Positions 42,735 to 51,977 of a stretch of DNA of 64,000 nucleotides are shown here, in pieces; position 1 is the first letter of the stretch; every line of letters starts with the position of its first letter. The DNA is from Streptomyces sp. CA-210063. GTDB lineage: Bacteria > Actinomycetota > Actinomycetes > Streptomycetales > Streptomycetaceae. Location: contig NZ_CP102512.1 of the NCBI RefSeq assembly GCF_024612015.1, positions 9,114,001 through 9,178,000 of the forward strand, given 5' to 3'. The notes under the pieces are model-generated. The model was not told the origin of the DNA and did no database searches. It saw nothing but the letters and a program-made list of their open reading frames with translations. The position numbers and the translations under genes were made by a program.

Positions 42735-45700
42735 TCAGCGGGTGCCCCTGGCGAGCTCCCGCCGCAGATGGGCGGCGATCTCGTCGACGTACGGCGGGTC
42801 GAGCAGCGACAGATGGTGTCCCGCGACCCGGACGACGGAGAGGTCCGGGCACACCTCGTCCCAGCCGAGCGCCTCGTCGTCCCGCTCGTACGCGGGGTCG
42901 CGCACGGTGTGCGGGGCGGGCTCGGTGGCCCGGTAGAGGACCACTCGCCCGTCGTGGCGCCCCGGCCGGTGGGCCTCGCCGATCCTCAGGTCCAGATAGG
43001 AGGACCGTTGGTGATCGAGGGCTGCCCGTGGCACGTCGGCCGCCTCGCGCAGGGCCCGCAGTACGGTGTCGACGCGCTCGCCGTCGTCCTCCATGGCGGC
43101 CAACTCGTCGTACGGCACCGCCAGTTCGACCCCGTAGGTGTCGGCGACATGCCGGGCGAAGCCCGTGAAGTGCGCGCGGATCCGGTCGGCCGGTGTGCCT
43201 TCTGTCCGGGGGAGCGGCCGTACGGAGTCGATGAGCACCACCAGATCCACGTCCCGCCCGGCCGCCGTGAGCTGCCGTGCGGCCTCCTGCGCGACGAACC
43301 CCCCGAACGACCAACCGCCCAGCAGACAGGGCCCGTCGGGCTGAACAGTGGCGACCGCCTCGGCGTAACGGCGCGCCCTCTCGGCGACCGTACGGGCCTC
43401 TTCGAGCCGCTCCAGCCCGTACACCGGCCGCTCCCCGCCGAGGCGTTCCACGAGGGGCCGGTAGACGTCGGTCGTGCCACCGGCGGCGTGGACGAGGAAG
43501 AGCGGGGGGTGGGGGCCGGTGGGGTGAAGGGGGCGGAGTGAGGGAGGGGGGCCGGAGGTGTGCAGGGACTGGAGCGGAGGATTCTCGACCGGCGCTGGCT
43601 GCGGCTGCGGGCCGGTGCCCCTGCGGAGGGCTCCTGCTGCCCCTGTCATGGCTTCCTCGCCCGGCGCCCGTGGTGCTCCCGAGGGGGAGTACCCGCCGGG
43701 CGCCTTCGTGGGCCGCGTGAGTCGGGCGCCGCCGGCCGCCGTCGCCCTGACCGGCAGCGCCTGCTGGATGCGGGCCGCCGTGTCCTCGACCGTGGCGGCG
43801 CCCAGCAGATCGCGCAGGGGCAGTTCGATGTCGAACTCGCGTTCCAGCGCGGCACGGATGCGGACGGCCATCAACGAGTCCAGGCCCAGCGCGGCGAAGG
43901 CCGTGGCCGGGGTGATGCGGGCCGGCGGATGGCCGGTGACGGCGGCGATGTGGTGACAGAGGCGGGCGGAGACCGAGGCGTCCTCCGCCACGCGGCGCGC
44001 TTCCGGCCCGTGCCCGCCTTCCCCTCCGGCGGGGCCCTTCTCCGGCCCGTGCCCGCCGCCCACCCCGGCGCGGCCGGCCTCCGACCCGTGCCTGTCGGCC
44101 ACCACGTGGCCCCCCTCCGGCACAAGGCCCCCCGCCACTCTCGCCGTCGCCGAGCCCGCCGCCACGCCCCCCGCCCGTCCATCCGTCCACCAATGCCGCA
44201 CATGCCGCCAGCGCGGTGCGGGCAGGTCGATGACGCGGCCCGGCGGTCGTGGCAGGCGTAACCCGGCGGTGTGGAGCGTGCCGAGGCGCGTGAGGAAGTC
44301 GGCGGAGGTGTCGGCGTCGCGGTGGAGGGTGCCGAGGGCGAGGACGCCGGGGGCGGTGTCCGTGATGGCTCGGGTCAGGACCGGGTGGGGGGAGAGTTCG
44401 ACGAACGCGGTGTGGCCGTCGGCGGCGGCAGCGGCGACGGCCCGGTCGAGGCGTACCGGCCGCCGCAGGTTCGCGACCCAGTGCGCGGCGTCGAAGACGC
44501 AGTCGCCCCGTGGGTCGTCCAGCACGGTGGAGTAGACGGGGATCCGGGGGCGTCCTCCTCGGATGTCCGCCAGCGAGTCGGCCAACTCGGGGAGCAGTGG
44601 CTCTACTTGGGGGGAGTGCCCCGCCCCGACCACCCGCATCGCACGCGCGGTCCGCCCCTCCTCTTCCAGCCGACGCACCAGCCCGGCCACCGCGGTCTCC
44701 TCCCCGGTGACCACTTTCTGGCCGGGGGAGGAGTGGACGGCGACGTGGACTTCGGGGAAGTCCCGTACCAGGGCGTCGAGTTCGCCGTCTTCGAGGTCGA
44801 CCACCGCCATCGCCCCGCCCCGCAGCCCGCTGAGCAGCCGGGCCCGTACGGCGACCACGCGGGCCGCGTCCGACACCTCCAGCGCGCCCGCGCACACCGC
44901 GGCGGCCACCTCGCCCAGAGAGTGGCCGATGACGGCGACGGGCTCCACGCCGTGCGCCCGCCACAGCTCGGCGAGCGCCAACTGGAGCCCGAAGAGGACA
45001 GGTTGGGCGATCTCCAGGCGGTCGAGGTCGCCGCCGGACGCCAGATGGTCGTACAGGGAGAGACCGCACTCGGGCGCCAGTCGCGCGTCCAGCTTCTCCA
45101 CGGCCGCGGCGAAGGCGGGTTCCTCGGCCAGGAGCCGCCGCCCCATGCCGGCCCACTGGCTGCCGTACCCGGAGAACACCCACACCGGGCCGCGCCCGAC
45201 GAGGTCCCGGTCGCCCGTCATGACCGCCGTGTGGGGGCGGCCTCCCGCCAACGCGCCCAGCCCGTCCACGAGTTCGACGCGGTCACGGGCGACGACCGCC
45301 GCGCGTACCGGTCCGCGTCCCGCGCGCCCCGCCAGTGTGCGGGCCACGTCGGCGGGGTGCGTGGCGCTTCCCTCGGGCGTGCCGAGCCAGTCGGCCAGCC
45401 GGGCGGCGGTGTCGCGGACGCGGGAGGCGTCGGTGTCGGAGAGGAGGTGGAGGCGGGCGGGGGGTTCGTCGGCCGGGGGCGGGAGCAGGGCGCCGGGCCG
45501 CCATTCCTCCAGTACGGCGTGGGCGTTGGTGCCGCCGAACCCGAACCCGGAGACCCCGGCGGTGGCCGTTCCGCCGTACCGGGGCCACGGCTCGGCCTCC
45601 GTCACGACCCGCAGCCGTACGTCGTCGTCCAGGGCGCTGCCTTCGGTGCAGTGCAGCGAGGGCGGGATCAGGTCGTGGTGGAGGGCGAGCACCGTCTTCA

Positions 45701-47060
45701 CCAGGCCGGCGACGCCCGCGGCGGACTCCAGGTGGCCGAGGTTGCCCTTGACGGAGCCGAGAAGCAGCGGCTGGTCGGGGTCGCGGCCCGCGCCGAGCAC
45801 GGCGCCGAGCGCACCCGCCTCGATGGGGTCACCGAGCGGGGTGCCCGTGCCGTGCGCCTCGACGTGGTCGATGTGCGTGGGGGAGAGTCCGGCTCGGGCG
45901 TAGGCGGTCGTCAGAAGGGCCTGCTGGGCCGTCGGGTTGGGCGCCAGGAGGCCGTTGGAGCGGCCGTCGGAGTTGACGGCGGTGGCGCGGATGACGGCGA
46001 GGACGCGGTCGCCGTCCCGCTCGGCGTCGGACAGTCGCTTCAACAGCACGGCCGCGCAGCCCTCGCCACGGCCGATGCCGTCGGCCGCCGCCGAGAACGG
46101 CTTGCACCGCCCGTCCGGCGCGAGCGCGCCCGCCCGCCGGAACGCGACGGTGACCGTGGGCGAGAGCAGCAGATTGACCCCGGCGGCGATCGCGAGGTCG
46201 CTCTCCCCCGTGCGCAGGCTGACGCACGCGTGGTGCACGGCGACCAGCGACGACGAGCACGCGGTGTCGACGGCCATGCTCGGCCCCCGCGTGTCCAGGA
46301 CGTACGCCAGCCGGCCCGCCGCCACGCTCAGCGCCCCGCCCGCCGGCGCCCAGGGATCGACGGCCGCCGGGTCGGCGCCCGTGAGCTGGCCGTACTCAGG
46401 CGCGGAGACCCCGACGAAGACACCGGTGGCGCTGCCGGCGAGGGACGCGGCCGGAACGGCGGCGTGGTCGAGGGTCTCCTGGACGACCTCCAGGAGAATC
46501 CGCTGCTGCGGGTCCATCACCGCCGCCTCGCGCGGCGTGATGCGGAAGAAGTCCGCGTCGAACCCGGCGATGTCGTCGAGGTAGCCGCCGTACGGGAGCG
46601 CGTCGGCGGGCGGGTACGGCGTGAAGTCCCGCCACCGGTCCTCCGGGACCCGCCGGATCGCGTCGACGCCCTCGCACAGCGACCGCCAGTACTCCGCCGG
46701 GCCGTGCACGCCGCCGGGCAGTCGGCAGCCGACCCCGACGACGGCGATCGGTTCGCCGGGCGTGGGTGCGGGCGCCATCGAGGGAGGGGCCGCGACCCCC
46801 ACCGGAGCCGTCGTACCGCACAGCCGCGCCACCAGCGCATCCCCCGTGGACGCCTCCCACAGCAACGTCGCCGGCAGCTCACGGCCCGTCGCCCGGGACA
46901 ACTCCCCGGCCAGCACGACCGCGTCCCGCGAGGACATCCCGAGATCCGCGAGCGGCCGGTCCATCGGCACGTCCCCGACGGCCGTACCGCTCCAGGCGGC
47001 CACCTGCTCGGCGATCAGCCGCCGCAACGCGCGCGCTTCGTCGTCCCCCACCACCCTCAT
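42735..47060 (-). CDS. Pks13-like type I polyketide synthase, ACP-KS-AT-ACP-TE
   Basis: 1441 residues. ACP1 (about 8-85, Ser44 in LGMSSRDAVVL), ketosynthase (about 103-520: Cys268 in DTACSSS, His403 in HGTGT, His443 in GNLGH), acyltransferase (about 625-905: Ser714 in GHSLGE), ACP2 (about 1030-1100: Ser1062 in LGLDSLMAV), Pro-rich linker, thioesterase (about 1185-1440: Ser1251 in GGWSFGG). No ketoreductase, dehydratase or enoylreductase. This is the architecture of mycobacterial Pks13 (about 1730 residues), which condenses an AMP-activated fatty acid with a 2-carboxyacyl chain to an alpha-alkyl beta-keto ester. The AT reads GAGHSPQV where malonyl or methylmalonyl ATs read HAFH or YASH. Coupled by 4-bp overlap to the FAAL gene. 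Confidence 0.92.
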   Translation of the reverse strand: MRVVGDDEARALRRLIAEQVAAWSGTAVGDVPMDRPLADLGMSSRDAVVLAGELSRATGRELPATLLWEASTGDALVARLCGTTAPVGVAAPPSMAPAPTPGEPIAVVGVGCRLPGGVHGPAEYWRSLCEGVDAIRRVPEDRWRDFTPYPPADALPYGGYLDDIAGFDADFFRITPREAAVMDPQQRILLEVVQETLDHAAVPAASLAGSATGVFVGVSAPEYGQLTGADPAAVDPWAPAGGALSVAAGRLAYVLDTRGPSMAVDTACSSSLVAVHHACVSLRTGESDLAIAAGVNLLLSPTVTVAFRRAGALAPDGRCKPFSAAADGIGRGEGCAAVLLKRLSDAERDGDRVLAVIRATAVNSDGRSNGLLAPNPTAQQALLTTAYARAGLSPTHIDHVEAHGTGTPLGDPIEAGALGAVLGAGRDPDQPLLLGSVKGNLGHLESAAGVAGLVKTVLALHHDLIPPSLHCTEGSALDDDVRLRVVTEAEPWPRYGGTATAGVSGFGFGGTNAHAVLEEWRPGALLPPPADEPPARLHLLSDTDASRVRDTAARLADWLGTPEGSATHPADVARTLAGRAGRGPVRAAVVARDRVELVDGLGALAGGRPHTAVMTGDRDLVGRGPVWVFSGYGSQWAGMGRRLLAEEPAFAAAVEKLDARLAPECGLSLYDHLASGGDLDRLEIAQPVLFGLQLALAELWRAHGVEPVAVIGHSLGEVAAAVCAGALEVSDAARVVAVRARLLSGLRGGAMAVVDLEDGELDALVRDFPEVHVAVHSSPGQKVVTGEETAVAGLVRRLEEEGRTARAMRVVGAGHSPQVEPLLPELADSLADIRGGRPRIPVYSTVLDDPRGDCVFDAAHWVANLRRPVRLDRAVAAAAADGHTAFVELSPHPVLTRAITDTAPGVLALGTLHRDADTSADFLTRLGTLHTAGLRLPRPPGRVIDLPAPRWRHVRHWWTDGRAGGVAAGSATARVAGGLVPEGGHVVADRHGSEAGRAGVGGGHGPEKGPAGGEGGHGPEARRVAEDASVSARLCHHIAAVTGHPPARITPATAFAALGLDSLMAVRIRAALEREFDIELPLRDLLGAATVEDTAARIQQALPVRATAAGGARLTRPTKAPGGYSPSGAPRAPGEEAMTGAAGALRRGTGPQPQPAPVENPPLQSLHTSGPPPSLRPLHPTGPHPPLFLVHAAGGTTDVYRPLVERLGGERPVYGLERLEEARTVAERARRYAEAVATVQPDGPCLLGGWSFGGFVAQEAARQLTAAGRDVDLVVLIDSVRPLPRTEGTPADRIRAHFTGFARHVADTYGVELAVPYDELAAMEDDGERVDTVLRALREAADVPRAALDHQRSSYLDLRIGEAHRPGRHDGRVVLYRATEPAPHTVRDPAYERDDEALGWDEVCPDLSVVRVAGHHLSLLDPPYVDEIAAHLRRELARGTR

Positions 47061-48805
47061 CCCACGACCCCCGCCGCATAGGCATCCGCCAGATACCGCT
47101 CACGGGTCAGTGCCCGCGACACCTTCCCGCTGGACGTACGGGGCACGGTGCCCGGCGGGACGAGGACGACATCGGAGAGCCGCAGCCCGTGCCGGGCCGA
47201 GACGGCCGCGCGTACGGCCCGCACCAGGGCCGGCACGTCGATCTCGGCGAGAGGAACCGCCCGTACATGTTCCGCGACGACGACCACCCGTTCCCCGGAG
47301 CCGCCGGGTACGCCGAACGCGGCGAGCCGGTCGCGTCGTACGGCCGGATGCGCGTCCTGGGCGGTGGCCTCGACGTCCTGCGGGTAGTGGTTGCGCCCGT
47401 CGACGACGATGAGGTCCTTCAGCCGCCCGGTGACGATCAACTGCCCGTCCAGCACCGTCCCCAGGTCGCCGGTCCGCAGCCACGCGCCCGGACCGGCCGC
47501 CGCATCGGCGAACTCGGCGCCGAAGACGAGCCCGGTCTGCCGGTCCTGGTTCCGGTAACCCCGCCCCACGTTGGGGCCCTGCACCCAGATCTCGCCGACC
47601 TCGCCCTCCGCCGGCGCGACCCGCGACACCGGATCGGCGATCCGCACCCGCTGCCCCGCCGGAGCGCCGCAACCGGACAGCAGCACGGCCCTCGGATCGT
47701 CGGGCCGCGCGGGCAGGGCCTTCCCGGTGGCCAGGGCGTCACGGTCGAGCGCGAATCGCCGCAACGGCTCCCCGGGCCGCGCGGCACTGACGAAGACGGT
47801 CGCCTCCGCCAGCCCGTACGACGGGCAGTGCGTCTCCGGGACGAGGCCCTGCGCGGCGAACGCGGCGTGGAAACGGTCGGCCGTGCCGGGGCGGACCGGC
47901 TCACTGCCGTTGATCAGCGCGAAGACGCCGTCCAGCCGCAACCCGGCCTTCTGCGCCTCGGTGACCGTCGACGCGCAGTAGTCGTAGGCGAAGTTGGGCG
48001 CCGCGCTCAGCGCGCGCGGGTGCGCGGCCAGCAGCCGCAGCCAGCGCACCGGCTCGTGCAGAAACGCCACCGGATCCATGAGCACCGACAGCAGCCCCCG
48101 CACCACCGGCGCCGCGACACTCAGCACCAGCCCCATGTCGTGGTACAGCGGCAGCCAGCCCACACAGGTCACCGGATGCGCGTCGGCCCCGTACGCGGCC
48201 AGCGCCTGACGGGCGTTGGCGACGACATTGGCGTGGGTGATCTCCACGCCCGCCGGGGTGCGGGTCGAGCCGGAGGTGTACTGGAGATAGGCGACCGCGC
48301 TGTCGTCGGGAGCGGGCGGCAGCCAGTCGTCGGCGGCGGCGTCGGGCACATGGTCCCCGGCGACGACCTTCACCGCCCGGCCCTCGCACAACTCCCGTAC
48401 CCCCGCGAGGGCGTGACCTGTCGTCACGACGACCGCCGGGCGCGCGTCGGCCAGGACCGCCGACAGCCGGTCGCCCTGCCCGGGCAGCCCGGGCGGATAC
48501 AGCGGTACGGCGACCAGGCCGGCGGCGAGCGCCCCGAGGAAGGCGGTGACGTACTCCGTTCCCTGCGGACACAGCACCGCGACCCGTGCCCCGGGCTCCG
48601 CCTCCGTGGCGAGCCGGGCGGCCACGGCCCGCATACGCAGGTCCAGCCGGCGCCAGGTCAGCGTGCGGTGGACGCCGCGCGAGTGCGGCGCGGGATGGTC
48701 GACGAAGGTGAACGCCCGGCGGTCGGGGGTGGTCTCGGCCCAGTGCCGCACATACTCCGGCAGACTCCGGAACACGGGCGCGAGCGGGGGGCGGCGGCTG
48801 TCCAT
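47057..48805 (-). CDS. Fatty acyl-AMP ligase (FAAL, FadD32-like)
   Basis: 582 residues from ATG 48805. Adenylation motifs LQYTSGSTRTPAGVEITHAN (P-loop), GWLPLYHDMGLVLSV (a FAAL hallmark), CPSYGLAEATVFVSA, WLRTGDLG and GRLKDLIVVDGRNHYPQDVE, with the C-terminal Lys in RTSSGKVSRA. FAALs activate fatty acids as acyl-AMP and load them directly on an ACP, here presumably the N-terminal ACP of the adjacent synthase. An out-of-frame ATG just upstream is ignored. The stop overlaps the PKS start (ATGA), indicating coupled translation. Confidence 0.93.
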   Translation of the reverse strand: MDSRRPPLAPVFRSLPEYVRHWAETTPDRRAFTFVDHPAPHSRGVHRTLTWRRLDLRMRAVAARLATEAEPGARVAVLCPQGTEYVTAFLGALAAGLVAVPLYPPGLPGQGDRLSAVLADARPAVVVTTGHALAGVRELCEGRAVKVVAGDHVPDAAADDWLPPAPDDSAVAYLQYTSGSTRTPAGVEITHANVVANARQALAAYGADAHPVTCVGWLPLYHDMGLVLSVAAPVVRGLLSVLMDPVAFLHEPVRWLRLLAAHPRALSAAPNFAYDYCASTVTEAQKAGLRLDGVFALINGSEPVRPGTADRFHAAFAAQGLVPETHCPSYGLAEATVFVSAARPGEPLRRFALDRDALATGKALPARPDDPRAVLLSGCGAPAGQRVRIADPVSRVAPAEGEVGEIWVQGPNVGRGYRNQDRQTGLVFGAEFADAAAGPGAWLRTGDLGTVLDGQLIVTGRLKDLIVVDGRNHYPQDVEATAQDAHPAVRRDRLAAFGVPGGSGERVVVVAEHVRAVPLAEIDVPALVRAVRAAVSARHGLRLSDVVLVPPGTVPRTSSGKVSRALTRERYLADAYAAGVVG

Positions 48806-48945
48806 CGGGCATGGCTCCTCACGTCGCGGGGACGGCTTGCGGTCAGAGCGGGCAGAGCGAGTCGGCGGGGGTTGGGCCGGTGGACCGGTTGCCAACATCC
48901 CTGTCGGGAGGGTGAGTTGGGCCGGACCCGGCGATCCGGAACCGG

Positions 48946-50556
48946 TCAGAGCGGGATGTTGCCGTGGCGGCGCTCCGGCATCGGGGCCCGCTTGCCGCGC
49001 AGGGCCCGCAGGGCGCGGCAGAGGTGGGCGCGGGTGTCGCGCGGGGCGATGACGGCGTCGACGTAGCCGCGCTCGGCGGCGAGGTACGGGGTGCCGTACG
49101 TGCTCTCGTACGCGGTGACGAGGCGGGCGCGGAGCGCCTCGGGGTCGGCCGCGGCGGCGAGTTCGCGGCGGTGCAGGACGCCCACCGCGCCCTCGGCGCC
49201 CATGACGGCGATCCGGGCGGTGGGCCAGGCGAGGTTGATGTCGGCGCCCAGATGCTTGGAGCCCATCACCGCGTACCCGCCGCCGTACGCCTTGCGCACC
49301 ACCACCGTGATCTTCGGGACGGTCGCCTCGGCGTACGCGTACAGGAGTTTGGCGCCGCGCCGGATGATGCCGGCCTGCTCCTGGCGGACGCCCGAGAGAT
49401 AGCCCGGTACGTCGGCGAAGGTCAGCAGCGGGATGCCGAACGCGTCGCAGAACCGTACGAACCGCGCGGCCTTCTCGGACGCGTCGATGTCGAGGACCCC
49501 GGCGGCGTGCGACGGCTGGTTGGCGACGACGCCGACGGAGGCGCCCTCGACGAGCGCGAACGCGCAGATGATGTTCGGCGCGAACAGCTCCTGGACCTCC
49601 AGGAGTTCACCGTCGTCGACGACCGCGCGCAGGATGTCGCGCATGTCGTAGGCCTGCCCGAGCCGGTCCGGCACCACCGTGTCGAGACACAGCCCGGCGG
49701 GCGCGGCCCCCGGCGCGTACTGCGGCGGCCGCTCCAGGTTGTTGGCAGGCAGGTACGACAGCAGGTCGCGTACGGTGTCGAGGGCGTCCACCTCGTCGGC
49801 TGCGAGGAAGTGGGCGTTGCCGTTGACGGTGTTGCTGGTGCGGGCGCCGCCCAGCTCCTCGGCGCTGGTGCGCTCGCCGGTGACCGTCTCGATGACGTCG
49901 GGCCCGGTGACGAACATGTGCGAGGCGCCGTCCACCATCACGGTGAAGTCGGTGATGGCCGGAGAGTACGCGGCTCCGCCGGCGCACGGGCCGAGGACGA
50001 CCGAGATCTGCGGGATCACGCCGGACGCCCGTACATTGCGGCGCACCAGCTCGGCGTAGAGGGCGAGCGAGGTGACGCCCTCCTGGATACGGGCGCCGCC
50101 GCCGTCGTTGAGCCCGATGACCGGACAGCCCGTCTTCAGGGCGAGGTCCATCAGCGCGATGGTCTTCTCCCCGAAGGCCTCGCCCATGCTGCCGCCGAAG
50201 ACCGTGGCGTCCTGGGCGAAGACACAGACGGGCCGGCCGTCGATCGTGCCGTGCCCCGTGACCACCCCGTCGCCGTACGGGCGCCCGCCGCCGTCACCGG
50301 TGGGCCGGGCCCGCACGAACAGACCCGTCTCGGTGAACGAGCCCGCGTCCAGCAGCAGATCGATCCGCTCCCGGGCGCCGTACTCCCCCCGTCTCCTCGG
50401 CCCGTTCGGGGCAACCGCCCGCAACCGGCGGCTCTCCAGTTCGGTGATGCGGTCGGCGGTTCGGTCGACGGTTCGTCCGGCGATCGGGTCGGGCACACGG
50501 CCGGCCGCCCGCTCCGCCACCTGCCTCGCCCGGGATGTCGTCACCTCTAGTGTCAC
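48946..50556 (-). CDS. Acyl-CoA carboxylase carboxyltransferase (AccD-type beta subunit)
   Basis: 536 residues from a GTG at 50556 with GGAGG 5 nt upstream. Both crotonase-like halves are present: [60 protein letters not shown] and [20 protein letters not shown]; then [20 protein letters not shown] and [20 protein letters not shown]. It transfers carboxyl from biotin to an acyl-CoA alpha carbon. No biotin-carrier alpha subunit is adjacent, so it must share one. Next to a Pks13-like synthase and FAAL it matches AccD4, which makes the carboxyacyl extender. Confidence 0.94.
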   Translation of the reverse strand: MTLEVTTSRARQVAERAAGRVPDPIAGRTVDRTADRITELESRRLRAVAPNGPRRRGEYGARERIDLLLDAGSFTETGLFVRARPTGDGGGRPYGDGVVTGHGTIDGRPVCVFAQDATVFGGSMGEAFGEKTIALMDLALKTGCPVIGLNDGGGARIQEGVTSLALYAELVRRNVRASGVIPQISVVLGPCAGGAAYSPAITDFTVMVDGASHMFVTGPDVIETVTGERTSAEELGGARTSNTVNGNAHFLAADEVDALDTVRDLLSYLPANNLERPPQYAPGAAPAGLCLDTVVPDRLGQAYDMRDILRAVVDDGELLEVQELFAPNIICAFALVEGASVGVVANQPSHAAGVLDIDASEKAARFVRFCDAFGIPLLTFADVPGYLSGVRQEQAGIIRRGAKLLYAYAEATVPKITVVVRKAYGGGYAVMGSKHLGADINLAWPTARIAVMGAEGAVGVLHRRELAAAADPEALRARLVTAYESTYGTPYLAAERGYVDAVIAPRDTRAHLCRALRALRGKRAPMPERRHGNIPL

Positions 50557-50794
50557 AGCCACCTCCGAAGTGGCTTCCGAATATGGCAGCGCCGGAGGGG
50601 CGGTCCGGGTCAATCACCGTTCTGTTTGCGGGAGATGAGTCCTGCGGGGCCGGTGTTCGTCCGTGGGTGACAAGGGCTCGGGCGTGACACGGGGCGTTCC
50701 GGACGTATGGCTGTGATCGTGCTTCATTTGACCTTTCAACGATGCCAGGATCGCCGCGCCCGCGCACGCCCCACCGTCCTCGAAAGGCATCGAC

Positions 50795-51472
50795 ATGCGC
50801 AGCCGACTCGCGTTCCTCGCCGCCGTCACGGCCTTCCTGACCACGGCCACGGCCACGGCACCGGCGTACGCCAGTGTCCGGCCCGGCGTCACCTACTCCG
50901 GCGAGGGCACCTTCTACGGCGCGACCGGCGTCGGCAACTGCCTCTACGACGCCACGAGCGACATCGCCATCGCGGCCCTCAACCACACCGACTACGAGGG
51001 CTCCCGGATGTGCGGGGCCCACCTCCACGTCAAAGGACCTCGGGGCGAGCTCACGGTGAAGATCGTCGACCGCTGCCCGGAGTGCGCCCCCGGAGACGTC
51101 GACCTCGGCCAACAGGCCTTTGCCCGCATCGCCGACCCCGTGGCCGGCCGGGTGCCGATCACCTGGACCCTGGTGAGCCCGGACATCGGCGGCCCGGTCG
51201 CCTACCGCTACAAGGAGGGCTCCACACAGTGGTGGTGCGGCATCCAGGTCCGCAGCCACCGCAACCCCGTCGCCACCCTGGAGGTCCGCACCGGCACGAC
51301 CTGGCGTCAACTGCCCCGCCAGGAATACAACTACTTCGTCTCGGCCGACGGCACCGGCTGCGGCTCCGACATCCGCGTCACCGACATCCACGGCCAGACC
51401 CTCACCGACACCGGCATCACCATCACCCCGAACGTCGACCAGCCGGGCCGCGCCCAGTTCACGAAGCGCTGA
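50795..51472 (+). CDS. Bacterial expansin-like secreted protein
   Basis: 225 residues. Signal peptide about 1-26. Domain 1 is a double-psi beta-barrel (GEGTFYGATGVGNCLYDATS, KIVDRCPECAPGDVDLGQQA with the conserved Asp, AFARIADP). Domain 2 (ITWTLVSPDIGGPVAYRYKE, WWCGIQVRSHRNPVATLEVR) is like CBM63. Expansins loosen cellulose or pectin networks without hydrolysis. It fits with the pectin, mannan and galactan enzymes in the window. It is transcribed away from the carboxylase gene. Confidence 0.9.
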   Translation: MRSRLAFLAAVTAFLTTATATAPAYASVRPGVTYSGEGTFYGATGVGNCLYDATSDIAIAALNHTDYEGSRMCGAHLHVKGPRGELTVKIVDRCPECAPGDVDLGQQAFARIADPVAGRVPITWTLVSPDIGGPVAYRYKEGSTQWWCGIQVRSHRNPVATLEVRTGTTWRQLPRQEYNYFVSADGTGCGSDIRVTDIHGQTLTDTGITITPNVDQPGRAQFTKR

Positions 51473-51586
51473 CGGGCGGGAAGGGTTTGGAACTGCTGTC
51501 GCTGGAGTGTGCTCAAGCGTGTTCTGGTGAGCAGGAGCGCGTGTCGGTGGTTTTGGTCGTGCGTGTGTCGCCCCAATGGGTCGGCC
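51473..51586. other. Junction DNA before tnpB remnant B
   Basis: 114 bp between the expansin stop and the recognisable tnpB C-terminus. It may include a left element end but shows no identifiable feature. Confidence 0.35.
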
Positions 51587-51970
51587 TTCGCCGTGGACCC
51601 CGCCTACACCAGCCGTTGGGGCGCCCAGCACTGGCAGAAGCCCCTCACCAGCACCACCCGCACCACCACTCGCCACGACGCGGCAGCCGTGGCGATCGGA
51701 AGGCGCGCCCAGGGACACCCGATCCGGCGACGGACGGCACCGCCCCACGACGACCGGAGTGATCGTCGTGGGCATCGGACCGCCCAGGCCCGACCGGGCG
51801 TCCCTGGGCGTGAGGGAACCCGCCCCCGCATTCCCGGACCACGCACCAGATGCGTGCCGCCCGGACGCGGAGCGAACGCGGGCAACCAGAACGCCCAACA
51901 CCGTCCGGGGCGTTCGGCTGAGCATGAATCCTGGCAACAGGACTCACTCCCGCTCAGTCTTCAGGAACGG
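51587..51970 (+). pseudogene. tnpB C-terminal remnant (copy B)
   Basis: The frame reads AVDPAYTSRWGAQHWQKPLT, TRHDAAAVAIGRRAQGHPIR, RRTAPPHDDRSDRRGHRTAQ, VPPGRGANAGNQNAQHRPGR and SAEHESWQQDSLPLS. The DPAYTS motif is that of the last RuvC-like acidic site of Streptomyces tnpB/OrfB proteins. The stop normally expected near the end has been lost, so the frame reads through into the aminotransferase region. Everything N-terminal is deleted. The end GGAACGG is 8 bp before the aminotransferase ATG. Confidence 0.7.
51710..51970 (+). ncRNA. Putative tnpB right-end (omega/re) RNA scaffold, copy B
   Basis: A diverged inverted copy of 35751-36010. A 10-bp hairpin (51744-51753 with 51763-51772) shares its 9-nt loop CCGGAGTGA with copy A, but five of its ten pairs differ, each change compensated. 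A 6-bp hairpin (51840-51845 with 51851-51856) also shows a compensated pair. A candidate guide, TGTGGGCATGGACATCGACG, follows the element end. Whether it is transcribed is unknown. Confidence 0.6.
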
Positions 51971-51977
51971 TGTGGGC

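Noticed and set aside
44271..47081. Long plus-strand frames opposite the PKS
   Set aside because: Composition artefact of the PKS codons; the minus strand carries complete catalytic motifs.
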